The notes below the pieces were generated by a model that searched no databases, was not told where the DNA came from, and saw nothing but the letters and a program-made list of their open reading frames with translations. From positions 1 to 53,550 of the forward strand of contig JACVTC010000299.1 of NCBI GenBank assembly GCA_016946835.1: a stretch of 53,550 nucleotides of DNA, in the 5' to 3' direction. The stretch comes from Neocallimastix lanati (nom. inval.). Lineage: Eukaryota > Neocallimastigomycota > Neocallimastigomycetes > Neocallimastigales > Neocallimastigaceae. The translations under genes and the position numbers were made by a program. Position 1 is the first letter of the stretch; each line of letters starts with the position of its first letter. Of the stretch, positions 29,470-40,944 are shown one piece after another.

Positions 29470-32400
29470 ATGAGAGTAATATCAATATTTACATTTTTCT
29501 TATTTATTATTAAAATTTATTGTAGTGGTCACAATCATCAAGCTATACAAGTTGGTTTAACCATTTTATCTTGTACTGATATAAATGATGAATGTTTAGC
29601 GGAAAGAAATTGCGGACCAAAATTAGATGAAAATGGAAATCTACTTAAAATAGATATTGGTAATATCGAGTATTTTGATGCAAATAATAATCGTATCACA
29701 GAAAATGTAAGAGCAACGATATTCGATATAATTCCTGCATTGAGAACATTACCTAGAGATACCGCAATCAAATATTTTAAAAATATTTTATTTCCTGCAG
29801 CATTAGATTTATATAATTTTAAATTTAGTAATGAAAATGTAGATGATTATAAAATTAATAAAGATTTGTTAACATACTTAATAGAAGATTTTACATTATT
29901 TAATAAAAATATTGATATATTTTTAAATCCAATTAAAGATACAGGAAATTATGCTGAAGTTAATAAATTATTATTAGGTGTCATTGAAAGTATTTCTTCT
30001 AATAATGATAAATATGGTTATTTTTCCAATGCCGGATATTATTTTAACACTAATAATGTTAATGCAGAAAGTAATGATAATGATGCTAAGTTTTCATATT
30101 TAAATAATTATGAGTATGGATTATATAATATTAATCGAGAACTTATAACAGCAATAGTAGATGCGTGTAAAGACGATGTTGCTAACTGTAAAGATAGATA
30201 TTTTAAAGATTATAAATTACATTTAGATGACTATGAGTTAAGTAATTCGGCTACTGATAGAGAAAAACTTAATGATAATAAAAGGAAAATTAACTCTAGA
30301 GCTAAAGAAGCCCTTAAAGATGGTGTAAATTTTATGATAGTTACAACAGGAATCTTAAACGAAAAACGATACCATTTTATTGTAAAAGATATTAAAAATG
30401 GAAGATTAGCACGCCCCTTTTCATTAAAAGAAGATTATAATGAAGATACATTAAAAACGATATATGTTAAAGATACTACTATTCCTCCAACGGAATTATA
30501 TTTCTATAAATTGTTGAATCTTCCAAATTTATCTATTAATGATGATTTATATAAAAATATTAATAGTTTTATTAAGGATGCCTTTTCAAATTCAAAATAT
30601 AATTTGAAAGATAGTTTTGATAAAATTAAAAATGGAAAAAACAATATAAATATGGATAATAAGAATTATGAGAAACGTGGAAGTGGAAAAAATGAACAAA
30701 ATGAAGTTGATGAACGATTTAATAAGTTAGAAAATATAAAGAAAGCTAATAATAAAGTTAAATTATTTGAATCTGATTTAGCTCAAAATCTTATGAATGA
30801 AATAGCAAAAGTAGATTCTTCGGTTACCTATCAACAATGTCAAAGATTTGCTAATTATTTATATGATGACATTCAAAAGAATGAAAGTAATTATGATTCG
30901 ACTAAAATAGATAATACAGTATTAAATAAAATGAATGAATATATTACAAAGCAAAGAAATGAATTTAATGATAGACAAAGGAACGGCTTTTCAAATTTAA
31001 GTTCTGATAAAAGTTTAAGTATTGAAAGTATAAGTAATTTTTATAATAAAGAAAATCATAACCCTAAGGGAAAAGGAGAAGAAGGATATGTAAAAGATGA
31101 AGGGATAGATATCTTATATAAATGTAATATTTTATTTAAAGGTACACAATTAGAAAATGTATTATCAATTCCACAGCTTAATGGTATTAATCAATATCCA
31201 GGTTATATTTATGATGATGGCAATATGAATTATTTAAATGGTAATATAATTATGAGTTCAATGGCTAAAACATTTGAAAATGAAGAATTATATGAATATA
31301 TCACAAATCCCATAGCAAATAAAGAATTATTAGCACAATTAAGGGCATTGGAAAGCTACATCATTAGAAAAAATACGAATCCGGATGAATGGATTGAAAT
31401 GGAAGTTAATAAAGTTAATATTAAAGATCGTTGGATTAATAGTTTTCTTGAAAGTAATTTGAAATGGATTAAGGATAATCTTAATAAATTAAATGATAAT
31501 ATAAATGAACTAATAAGAATAAAGGGAAGTAATACTGGTAGTTTTGAAATTAGAGATCCAAATGACGTTAAAAAATTTGATGATTTATTGGACAACTTTG
31601 TATTTAAAGAAAAAGAAATATTGCTTAATATATTGGAAGACATGAAAAATGATATAAAATTAAAAAGTAATCCCAGTGTTAATGATAAAAAAATTTATTT
31701 GCAATTACAAGATATGGTAGAAAAGCTGAAAAACAATAATGGGTTTGAAAAATTTAAAAAGCAAGAAAAAGATATGTTAAAAAGAATATTAAAATCAAAA
31801 TTTTATGAAAAAAGAAGTGATAAAGTAACTACCGCTCTACCAAATGGAAAAATGAAAGTTGATTTTATACCTTATTATAAGGTTGAATCGAGTTATATTG
31901 ATAAAATTTTAGAAAATTTTTTGAATTATAAAAGTGGCAAAATACAAAATGTTGAAGATATTTCAGAACAAATAGACAGAATAATAAATAATAATAGAAG
32001 CTACATAGATAATATTGAAAGAATGAAAAGTGATTTTGAAAATCGTTTTCATGGAATTAAATTTAATGATGATTTTCTTACAGGTTATATCAATTATAAT
32101 AGAGACAATATCGTTTTAAATCTTGTTGATTTTCCGGATATTATAAATGGATTTACTTCCCAAAATAACGATAATGCTAAAACCCTTGTTCAAGATTTAT
32201 CAATTCCATCAGATTTTGAACACTTTTACGCTGTCAGTATTGATGGTGAAGTATTTTCAATTGCTTTAGACGGTAATCATATAAATGAAACTAAAAATAT
32301 GATGAAAGTTACCGAAGAAAATAATGGTAAAACATGTGATATGAGGAAAATTAAAAGAGCCGATGGAAATAACTCCTGTATAAGATGTGCAAATTTTGAA

Positions 32401-35400
32401 AAGGTTTTCAACATTGGTTCATATACATTAAATTCATTATCTTTATTTAAAGAATTAAATTCAAATATTTTACTAGAAAATATAGATAATCTAGAAAATA
32501 TTAATAATCTAGAAAATCTAAAAAAATTATATAAAAATTCAGAATCTATTGATGATATATGGAGTAAATTGTCAAATATTTATGAAGCTAATATAGGTAA
32601 AATTGATGAAGAAACCAGTGCTAATTTTATAAAGAATTTGTATTATGCAATTAAAGAATATAAAGAATTATTATCCCATTCAAAATATAATGAAAATAAG
32701 TATATTAATAATGTAGATGAAGAAACGGTTAAGAAAATGGAGGAATGTTTTTATAAAGTTTATAGTATTCATAAGGAAAAAAATAACTATGAAAAGATTT
32801 TGGAAAATGACGAAGAAATAACCATTTCAAGTTATAATTATGATATTGAATCCAAATTAGGAAAAAGCGAATTAATCAATATTATAAGAATACTTGTGAA
32901 TATTGTTAATGGAAAAGATATAGATAGCAATTCTTTAGGAGTTATGCATATTAATGACAAAATTTTATCTATCATAGATTATAAAACAATAATGCCAGGG
33001 TCAAAAGACATAGTTGATGCCATTGAACAATTAGTAGAAAAATTTAATGATGAAAAAATTGAGATATCTGAAGATGAAAAAAAAGTGCTAAGTGAAATAT
33101 ATATTAAACTATCTTTATACACTATTTATAATAAGGATGAAAATATTATGAATATAGATCTTATTAAATATTTAAGTAATTCGATTGGTCAAAAATTAGG
33201 TGAGATAGAAAATAAAAATGAAGTTAAAAGTAGTTTAAGAAGTGATAATGTGGTATTGAAAGTTCCTGAAATAGAACGCTTTGAAAGTTTAGAGGATAGA
33301 AATATATTAAATATAATTAAAGATGAAAATATTTCAATGGAAAACAAACTATATGTTATTAAAGGTTTAACATCCGATATTAATGATTTAGATGAAAAAA
33401 GACTAACAGAAGAACATGTTGATAGTATAAATAAAATATATGAATATATTTATTCCAATGCAAATCGAATAAAGAACTATGAATCGTTTGAAGGTCATGA
33501 GCAAGAAGTTAGAGAATTTATTACTCTGAATGAATATTATAATGATTTAGTTTCATTTATTAATGAAAAATATGGCGAGGAATATTATGGAACGATAAAT
33601 AAGATAAATATTGAAAAAGAATTAAATGATCAAATTACAGAAAAAAATAATTTATTGAATAAAATTTCAGTGATTCAAAATTATCATGCTATTTTAAACG
33701 ACTTGAACTATAAATTACAAAATGACGATATCGATAGTTTAAGTTATAATGAATTTAGTACCGAATTAATGAACTTAGAGCAAAGCATTTACGAAGGAAT
33801 TCAAGAATTCTTAAAAATTAAAAATCCAAATCATCATTATAGTGAAGCAACCAAATTAGTTGATTTATTAAATAGTCATAATAAATTAGTTGCAGAATAT
33901 ATGAATATTATAAATAATGATAATATATCAAAATTGTATGGAAAAAATGATCCTTTCTACATTTATAACGATAATGAATTAACTAATAAATTAAAATACT
34001 TAATAGCAGAAAAATATATTGAAGCATTATCAAATATACTTGAAAATAATAAAGAAAAATTCAATATTGATGAGAGTATTGACATTGAATCATTTATATC
34101 TAATATAATTAATAATTCAGATAAAAAGTTAAAATTTAGTGAAGGATATGAATTACCTGAAATTAATATAGAAATCTTAAATAAAATATTCAATAAAAAT
34201 TTTAATTCAGAAATCGAAGCAATTGATTATATTAATATTAATACATCAGATAAGAGTCAACTTACTAATTTAAAGGAAAGTTATGAACTAAAAAGAAAAT
34301 TAATTGAGCATGAAGCTCCAACTAGTAAAAATATGGATGAAGTAAAAACAATCAAAGAAATATCTGAAAAATTAGGTTTAAATAATGAAAATAATTCGTT
34401 AATGACATTTCAAAGTATAATTTATGAAAAGTTCATAGAGTTTTTGGAAGCTTCAAGTCAATTTGATGATTATGTTAGATTTGAAAATTTAAAAAATGAT
34501 GAAAATGGCAATTTAGATATATCGTTTACTTATATTAATGAAAATGGAGATAAACAAATTAAAAACGATATTTCCGATTTATTTGAAAAATTAGACTTTT
34601 ATGTAAGATCAGCAAATGAATTTAAAGGCACAGAAATCTTATCTATTGAAGATTTTAATGAAATTAGAGATAATGCTGAAAAGTCCATTATAAAGTTAAA
34701 CGAATTTATAAGTACTTATGTAAGTGAATTATCTAAATGCATTGATAAAGAAAATAGTGAAACATTTAATAATGGCTTTACCTATTTGGAAAAATTTGTT
34801 AAAAGTGCTGAAAATTTTATTGAAACAACCAGCGAAATATGTCAAAATGAAGATCTTAAAAATAGTATTTCAGAAAATATTGAAAAATTAAGAGAATTTA
34901 AAAATCTTAATGATCAATACGAAGAGGAAACTAAACATCATTCTGATAAATCAATTACAATTAGTGTGCCTAATCTAAACCAAAATAATGATAATCTAAA
35001 TGAGTCATACGAGCAAACAAATATTGAAGAAAAAATATTAGGAGCATTGCGTTCTCTTAAGAAATACGATTCTAAAAATACCATAGGAAATAGTGATGAA
35101 GCAAACCTACAAGATTCAGGAGAAATATTAAAAGCACTTGAAAAGGCATTAAAATGTTATATTGAAAATATAAGTAATATAGAAAGTTCTAAAGAGAGTA
35201 CAGAAATATTGATTAATTTATATGATAGTATTAATGCTTTAGCCTATCGATATGTAAAATCGGAATTTATAGAAGACCGTAGTATTCGATCATTAAATAA
35301 TACATTATTAGATCAATTAAGTAAAATATTTGAAGATTCTATTATTTTACATCAAGCTAAATTTGAGAATAAACTACTTGACAATAACAGTAATGAAATT

Positions 35401-37341
35401 AAGAGTATTATCGATTATAAATTGATAGCAGAAACTGAATCCAAATATGTTAACGATATGTTGCATGCTATATATAATGAAGTAATCAATATACTTGGTG
35501 AAACTACTAATGATGTAAATGAATTTGACGATAAGTTGCTAGATAATATGGAAAAATTAGATAATGGAGAAGTGAATAAAGTTTATAATAGCGATAGAAG
35601 AGGTGAATTTGAATATTTACGCGATAAATTAAAAAATTACAAAATAGATGAGAGTGATAAAGATCATGAAAAAGAAATATTTATGAATGTATATCAAGAT
35701 ATATCTGAAATTGAAAATGTTTTCGATCGAGAAAATAGCAAAAATAGTAATGAAGAAGAAGAATATGCGAATAATTCGGAAGCTGTTTACACATTAAGTG
35801 ATTCCATATATACTATTTTGAAAGATAATTTTGATGAAGATGACGATGTTAAAAATCTAAGAGGCGATAATTACAATTCTAATATTGGAAATAAAAATAA
35901 ATTAGATATACGAAGCACGAATGAATTAAATTTAGATTACATTATTAAGACTATTGAAAGTAACTATTTCATAGAAGATTCTAATTATAGAATGTATGTA
36001 ACTAGTTACTTTACATATTTAAAGAATCAGTTGCTTGATTCAGTAAATGATGAAAAGGAACTTGAAAAAAATATAGAAAAAATAAAGTTGATAAGAAACC
36101 AAATAGAAGACAAAATAAAAATTTTTACAAATTATGATTCTCCTGAGGGACATTTTGAAGAAGCAGAACATTTAATAGAATTAGTATCAAATATGAATGA
36201 ATTAATTGATTATTGTATTGATTCGGAAATTAATATAGGCGAAATTGAGAAGTTTGATTTAAATAATAATGATAATTTATCCGAAAGATTAAATTATATG
36301 CGTGTTAAATTAATGATTGATACTTTTGATGAAATCGCTAAATCTCATCCTGAAATATTTAAACTTGGAAAAGATGAAAGTTTACTTGATTATATTGAAC
36401 CGAATGGGGGATCTAAGCATTATACATTTGGGCGTTATTCAATTCGTGAACCTGTCCAACGGGATTTACAAAGTATAATTATAGACCGAGTTAATTCTAA
36501 AGAAGATGCAATTATTACATTTGTTGATAATACTAGCAATAATTATCAAGTTATGCAATTAGAACGTAGTACTGAAATGTTATATAAGTTAACCATTCAT
36601 GAATCATCTTTTTATAGAGAAAGTGAAGATGTAAACTATATAAATAAATTGCTTAAACATAAAAATTTCTTTAGTCATTTAAAAAATAAATGCATTAAAA
36701 GATTAGAAACTTATGATCAATCTAAAGAAAGAATGAATAAAAGTCTTTGTAAATTAGCAGATCTTGTAGGTCTTGATATTAGAAGTACTAATTCCGAAGA
36801 AATTATTGAAAGCGCAAAAGAAAAAGCTTTAAAAACTGATAATAAGGAAGAAAGAAATAAAATTATTAAGCAAATGAATAAATACATTGATTTTCATGTT
36901 CATGAGACCATAAAAATTTCAGGGAAAGTTCCAGATGAAGTATTTAAAACTATTTATGAACATTCAATAGCAAATAATAGAGTTAGTATAGATTCAATAA
37001 AAGCTCTTGATTTAAGTACATCTGGCAATGATTATGAAACAAACGATATCAATACTACCAAGAAATTAGAAAATGCAGCGAATTTTAATACTAAGTTTAG
37101 TGAAGGTATTAGCTCAAATGACAGTAATCCACATAATGAATTACCAAAAGTATCTTCAGTTGGTGAAAATAAACATACTCCACCCCACACTCCTAGTCCA
37201 ACTCATCCCGGTGGTAATAGTGGTGGTAGTCCAACTAAACCTAATCATCCTGTACATACTCCTATTATACATAAAAGAAATAAAAATAATCTATTAAACC
37301 GAAGAGATGAAATAATAAAATACATCAAAATTATGTATTAA
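29470..37341 (+). CDS. Giant (2623-residue) secreted, mainly helical protein
   Basis: The protein begins with a signal peptide (about 1-19, MRVISIFTFFLFIIKIYC) and a short Cys-containing segment (about residues 36-50). Nearly the whole remainder is charged, Glu/Lys/Asn/Ile-rich and probably helical or coiled-coil, with very few cysteines. A small Cys cluster (CDM and CIRCANF) lies around residues 958-978. The end is a Pro/His/Gly/Thr-rich linker (about 2555-2600) and a basic tail. There is no obvious repeat unit, catalytic motif or membrane span. It looks like a fungal surface or extracellular structural protein. The single frame is unbroken for 7.9 kb, so it is surely a real gene. No known family is recognised. 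Confidence 0.8.
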   Translation: MRVISIFTFFLFIIKIYCSGHNHQAIQVGLTILSCTDINDECLAERNCGPKLDENGNLLKIDIGNIEYFDANNNRITENVRATIFDIIPALRTLPRDTAIKYFKNILFPAALDLYNFKFSNENVDDYKINKDLLTYLIEDFTLFNKNIDIFLNPIKDTGNYAEVNKLLLGVIESISSNNDKYGYFSNAGYYFNTNNVNAESNDNDAKFSYLNNYEYGLYNINRELITAIVDACKDDVANCKDRYFKDYKLHLDDYELSNSATDREKLNDNKRKINSRAKEALKDGVNFMIVTTGILNEKRYHFIVKDIKNGRLARPFSLKEDYNEDTLKTIYVKDTTIPPTELYFYKLLNLPNLSINDDLYKNINSFIKDAFSNSKYNLKDSFDKIKNGKNNINMDNKNYEKRGSGKNEQNEVDERFNKLENIKKANNKVKLFESDLAQNLMNEIAKVDSSVTYQQCQRFANYLYDDIQKNESNYDSTKIDNTVLNKMNEYITKQRNEFNDRQRNGFSNLSSDKSLSIESISNFYNKENHNPKGKGEEGYVKDEGIDILYKCNILFKGTQLENVLSIPQLNGINQYPGYIYDDGNMNYLNGNIIMSSMAKTFENEELYEYITNPIANKELLAQLRALESYIIRKNTNPDEWIEMEVNKVNIKDRWINSFLESNLKWIKDNLNKLNDNINELIRIKGSNTGSFEIRDPNDVKKFDDLLDNFVFKEKEILLNILEDMKNDIKLKSNPSVNDKKIYLQLQDMVEKLKNNNGFEKFKKQEKDMLKRILKSKFYEKRSDKVTTALPNGKMKVDFIPYYKVESSYIDKILENFLNYKSGKIQNVEDISEQIDRIINNNRSYIDNIERMKSDFENRFHGIKFNDDFLTGYINYNRDNIVLNLVDFPDIINGFTSQNNDNAKTLVQDLSIPSDFEHFYAVSIDGEVFSIALDGNHINETKNMMKVTEENNGKTCDMRKIKRADGNNSCIRCANFEKVFNIGSYTLNSLSLFKELNSNILLENIDNLENINNLENLKKLYKNSESIDDIWSKLSNIYEANIGKIDEETSANFIKNLYYAIKEYKELLSHSKYNENKYINNVDEETVKKMEECFYKVYSIHKEKNNYEKILENDEEITISSYNYDIESKLGKSELINIIRILVNIVNGKDIDSNSLGVMHINDKILSIIDYKTIMPGSKDIVDAIEQLVEKFNDEKIEISEDEKKVLSEIYIKLSLYTIYNKDENIMNIDLIKYLSNSIGQKLGEIENKNEVKSSLRSDNVVLKVPEIERFESLEDRNILNIIKDENISMENKLYVIKGLTSDINDLDEKRLTEEHVDSINKIYEYIYSNANRIKNYESFEGHEQEVREFITLNEYYNDLVSFINEKYGEEYYGTINKINIEKELNDQITEKNNLLNKISVIQNYHAILNDLNYKLQNDDIDSLSYNEFSTELMNLEQSIYEGIQEFLKIKNPNHHYSEATKLVDLLNSHNKLVAEYMNIINNDNISKLYGKNDPFYIYNDNELTNKLKYLIAEKYIEALSNILENNKEKFNIDESIDIESFISNIINNSDKKLKFSEGYELPEINIEILNKIFNKNFNSEIEAIDYININTSDKSQLTNLKESYELKRKLIEHEAPTSKNMDEVKTIKEISEKLGLNNENNSLMTFQSIIYEKFIEFLEASSQFDDYVRFENLKNDENGNLDISFTYINENGDKQIKNDISDLFEKLDFYVRSANEFKGTEILSIEDFNEIRDNAEKSIIKLNEFISTYVSELSKCIDKENSETFNNGFTYLEKFVKSAENFIETTSEICQNEDLKNSISENIEKLREFKNLNDQYEEETKHHSDKSITISVPNLNQNNDNLNESYEQTNIEEKILGALRSLKKYDSKNTIGNSDEANLQDSGEILKALEKALKCYIENISNIESSKESTEILINLYDSINALAYRYVKSEFIEDRSIRSLNNTLLDQLSKIFEDSIILHQAKFENKLLDNNSNEIKSIIDYKLIAETESKYVNDMLHAIYNEVINILGETTNDVNEFDDKLLDNMEKLDNGEVNKVYNSDRRGEFEYLRDKLKNYKIDESDKDHEKEIFMNVYQDISEIENVFDRENSKNSNEEEEYANNSEAVYTLSDSIYTILKDNFDEDDDVKNLRGDNYNSNIGNKNKLDIRSTNELNLDYIIKTIESNYFIEDSNYRMYVTSYFTYLKNQLLDSVNDEKELEKNIEKIKLIRNQIEDKIKIFTNYDSPEGHFEEAEHLIELVSNMNELIDYCIDSEINIGEIEKFDLNNNDNLSERLNYMRVKLMIDTFDEIAKSHPEIFKLGKDESLLDYIEPNGGSKHYTFGRYSIREPVQRDLQSIIIDRVNSKEDAIITFVDNTSNNYQVMQLERSTEMLYKLTIHESSFYRESEDVNYINKLLKHKNFFSHLKNKCIKRLETYDQSKERMNKSLCKLADLVGLDIRSTNSEEIIESAKEKALKTDNKEERNKIIKQMNKYIDFHVHETIKISGKVPDEVFKTIYEHSIANNRVSIDSIKALDLSTSGNDYETNDINTTKKLENAANFNTKFSEGISSNDSNPHNELPKVSSVGENKHTPPHTPSPTHPGGNSGGSPTKPNHPVHTPIIHKRNKNNLLNRRDEIIKYIKIMY

Positions 37342-38078
37342 TTTTCTTATTGAAAATTTAATTAATAAAGCTTTATAAAAAAGAAATTTGTTAAAATATC
37401 TATTAGTGTATAAATTTAAAAATTAAGATAAATAATAATACTAATAAGTAATAAAATAAAATAAAATAAATATGTAGTAATGATAAATTACAAATATTAA
37501 TAAAAATAAAATAAAATAAAATAAATATGTACTAACAATAAAGTACAACTATTAATAAAAATAAAATAAAATAAAAAAAAAAAATAAAATAAAATAAAAT
37601 AAAATAAAATAAAATAAAATAAAATAAAATAAAATAAAATAAAATGTATAAAATATGGAATAAATTAAAAAATAAAATAAAAAATAAAATAATATATATA
37701 TATATAATAAAAGAATTAATAATAAGTATGAAAAAAAAGTAAAAATAGTATAAAAAAAAAAAAATAAAATAAAAAATTAATAAAGGTAGAAAACAGTATA
37801 ATAGATATAAAGTTAAAAGTAAGAAAATATATAATACTATATATAATTTATAACGAATAAAGTATATATAGTATTAAAATATTAAATGGTATAATTGAAA
37901 TATAATTAAAAAATAAAGATGATATATTTTTTTAAAATTTTATTAAAGTTTAATCAATAAAGATCGCACAATTTTTTTTGCTGTCATTAAAGAAAGAAAA
38001 AATAAAGATAATATATTTTTTAAAATGATTTTTATTATTTATGTTTAATTTAATAAATAATAACTTAATTATTATATA
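37342..38078. other. A-rich spacer with simple repeats
   Basis: It holds the duplicated unit and AAAAT tract listed separately. A short imperfect duplication of AAATAAAGAT-type sequence also occurs (about 37912-37937 and 38000-38025). No gene is seen. Confidence 0.5.
37450..37645. repeat. 55-bp imperfect tandem duplication and AAAAT microsatellite
   Basis: Units at about 37450-37504 and 37505-37559 share ATAAATATGTA and flanking AAAAT runs with a few substitutions. From 37581 to 37645 there are 13 uninterrupted AAAAT units. Confidence 0.85.
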
Positions 38079-40884
38079 ATGATAAAATATTTACTATTTA
38101 TTTTTTATACTATTGGTGGTATCTGCAATCCACTAAAGAATAGAGCATTACCAAAAACAAATAGAGAGTTTTGTTTGTATACTAGTAATAGTATGCTTAA
38201 AATGTTTAATCCATTTTATATCAATTCACAAAACGAAACGGTGTATTTTGATAATGTGGAAGAATATGCAAAATTTGTTGGACCCACTTGGTCTGGTGTT
38301 GGTATATGTGGAGAAAATACAATAGTTAATAACGTAGGTGAATATTTTACCGTTTTTAAATCTGATAAATTAGATAAAAGATCTGAAAAAGAATCAGACC
38401 AAAAGGATAAAGAAGATGAAAAAGCAAATAAATTTGGTAAAGAAGAAGAAAGTATTTTTAAATCTAATGATTTAAAAGACTATAAAAAATACTATAAAGA
38501 TTTAATTGACGGCTTAATATTTAATAGAACTAATGTAGTTTCCTTAACTAGTGAAAATCCTGCACTTAATCCATATCATCCTTTACTAATTCATGCAAAA
38601 AATATAAAAGGACCTAATGTTATTACAGTTTTAGGAGCACCATATAGGGAAAATAGATTTATTAATTATAAATTAGAGGAAAGTGATAAAAATGATTTTA
38701 ACTGTGATATTTCAGCTACTGGATTACAAAAATCTACTTTAACTTGTGCTGTTAGTTATTCCTATAATCTTCAAGATACTCTAACTATTTCAAATAGCAA
38801 AGGTGAAACTTATCATAAATCATATGGATATGTTTATAGTGAAGGTGATGTATTTAGTAGAGAAATTGGTAAAACGTTAGAATTTGCTAGAGCTCTATCC
38901 AAGGGAAGTTCAGTTTCTATTTCAAAGTCAGATGGATATTCCGCAGCTATTGAAAATGTTCATACTATAGTGAATACAAATTCACAATCTCGAACTAATA
39001 CAACAGATAAGACTCATACCACTACTCATGATGAATCGTATACCTTAACTTTAAGTGAAGAAAATTCACATTCCAGATCAGATGGTGGAGAAGTGATAGA
39101 TGAAACTAACTGGAGTGATTACAGTGAAAATTCCAGTTCTGATGAATATTCAAGAATGGAAGCAGAACATTATAATGAAGCAAAAAAAAATGTGGAAGGT
39201 TCACAAGTACCTGTTAATAATGATAAATCCTCATCATCAGTAAAAGAATATGCAACTGGTTTATTAAAGGAAAAAGATAAAAAAGAAAAAAGATCATTGA
39301 ATCATATAAATATTGAGAATAGTTCAATTAAACAATTCAACAATAAACTTGAAAAGCGGGCAAAAACGCCATCTCCTAAAGCAGCAGGTAAAAAAGAAGA
39401 TGTAGAAGCATCAGTTACTGGATCTAAAGGAAAAGAAAAATCTAAATTTAACATTAAAGATGCTGCTTCTGATTTCTTTAATGGTTGTTTAGGTGGAGCT
39501 GGTTTTGGTACTTTTGGTGGTTTATGGGGAGCTGCTCTTGGATGTCTAGGAGGAGGGGTTGTAAATGCTGGACTCGGTATATGGCAATCGTATGAATCCC
39601 ATGAAGCTAATAATATTGCTGAGGAACAAATGAAACAAGAAAAAACTATAGCTGATGATCAAATGAGACAGGAAAGAAATCTTGCGAAACAACAAGAAGA
39701 TCATGAAATTATTATGGCTCTTGCTGGAACTCATACAACAGGTACAACAACTACTAAAGGACATTCTTCAGGAGGAAGTCATAGTGAAGCAAGAAATTGG
39801 AGTGATACTTATACGACTACTAGTGGTGTAAGTAATTCATGGGCAAACTCAGATGGATATTCCGATGCCTATTCAGTTGGACATTCAGAAACATCAACAA
39901 CAGAAGAATCCATATCTGATTCTAGTTCTATTATGCTTACAAATAATTATAATTCAGAAAGAGGATGGGTAAATGATGAATCTTCTACGGATACAACATC
40001 TAGTGGATATTCTTTTGGTGGATCAAAACAAAAAAATTATAATGAAAATTTATCCTATGATAAAGCAATTGATCAATCTGCTCAAAATACATTTGAACTT
40101 TCCTCCGGTACTTCAGAAGGTACATCAAAAACAAAAACAATCAATTTTAGTATTCCTGATAATAAATGTTATGTTTTAACAGCTTTACCCGTATTTTACT
40201 CTGAAGTAATTATTTGGGCTACTGGAAATATCGATCAATATAATATAACTCATATTAATTATAATAAAAGTGTCAATCCTATTGAACTTTCTCATTTTTC
40301 AGGGACTGCCGTTGAATGTGATAAATATATTGCTCCAAAAGAAAAAATCCTTAATAGTGATGAAGCAAACTTTACATTTATAAAAAAAGATAATAAAAAT
40401 AATTCTTCAAATACTTTAAGATCTGGTGATATATTAATTCCAAATGAATATATTACAACTGGTAGGTATAGTTTTGGTTTAACAAATCGCGGTGAATTAA
40501 AAATATGTAACTCAGGAAAATTTGAAGATGATTGTAAGCCTCTATGGACTAATGGAATAAATAATATTCCTATTAATACAAACCATGATTTAAAATTCTT
40601 TATTGGAGATAATGGTCATTTATATATTACTGCTAAAAATATCTACAAAACCATTAATGAGCAAAATGCAAAATATCCCATTGAATATATTAAAATTGTA
40701 AAAGATTTTATTGATGATGAAAAGACAGATAAATCAAAAATTGATGTAGATAAAGTAAAAGAATTAATTAGTCAATATGATGATTTTAATAATCATGATC
40801 TTCAAAAAAGATTTAGAGTTACTTCATTTACTACATCTAGTAAAAAAAGTACAAGTACTTCAAAATTTAGACCAATTATTTCAT

Positions 40885-40944
<60 letters not shown>

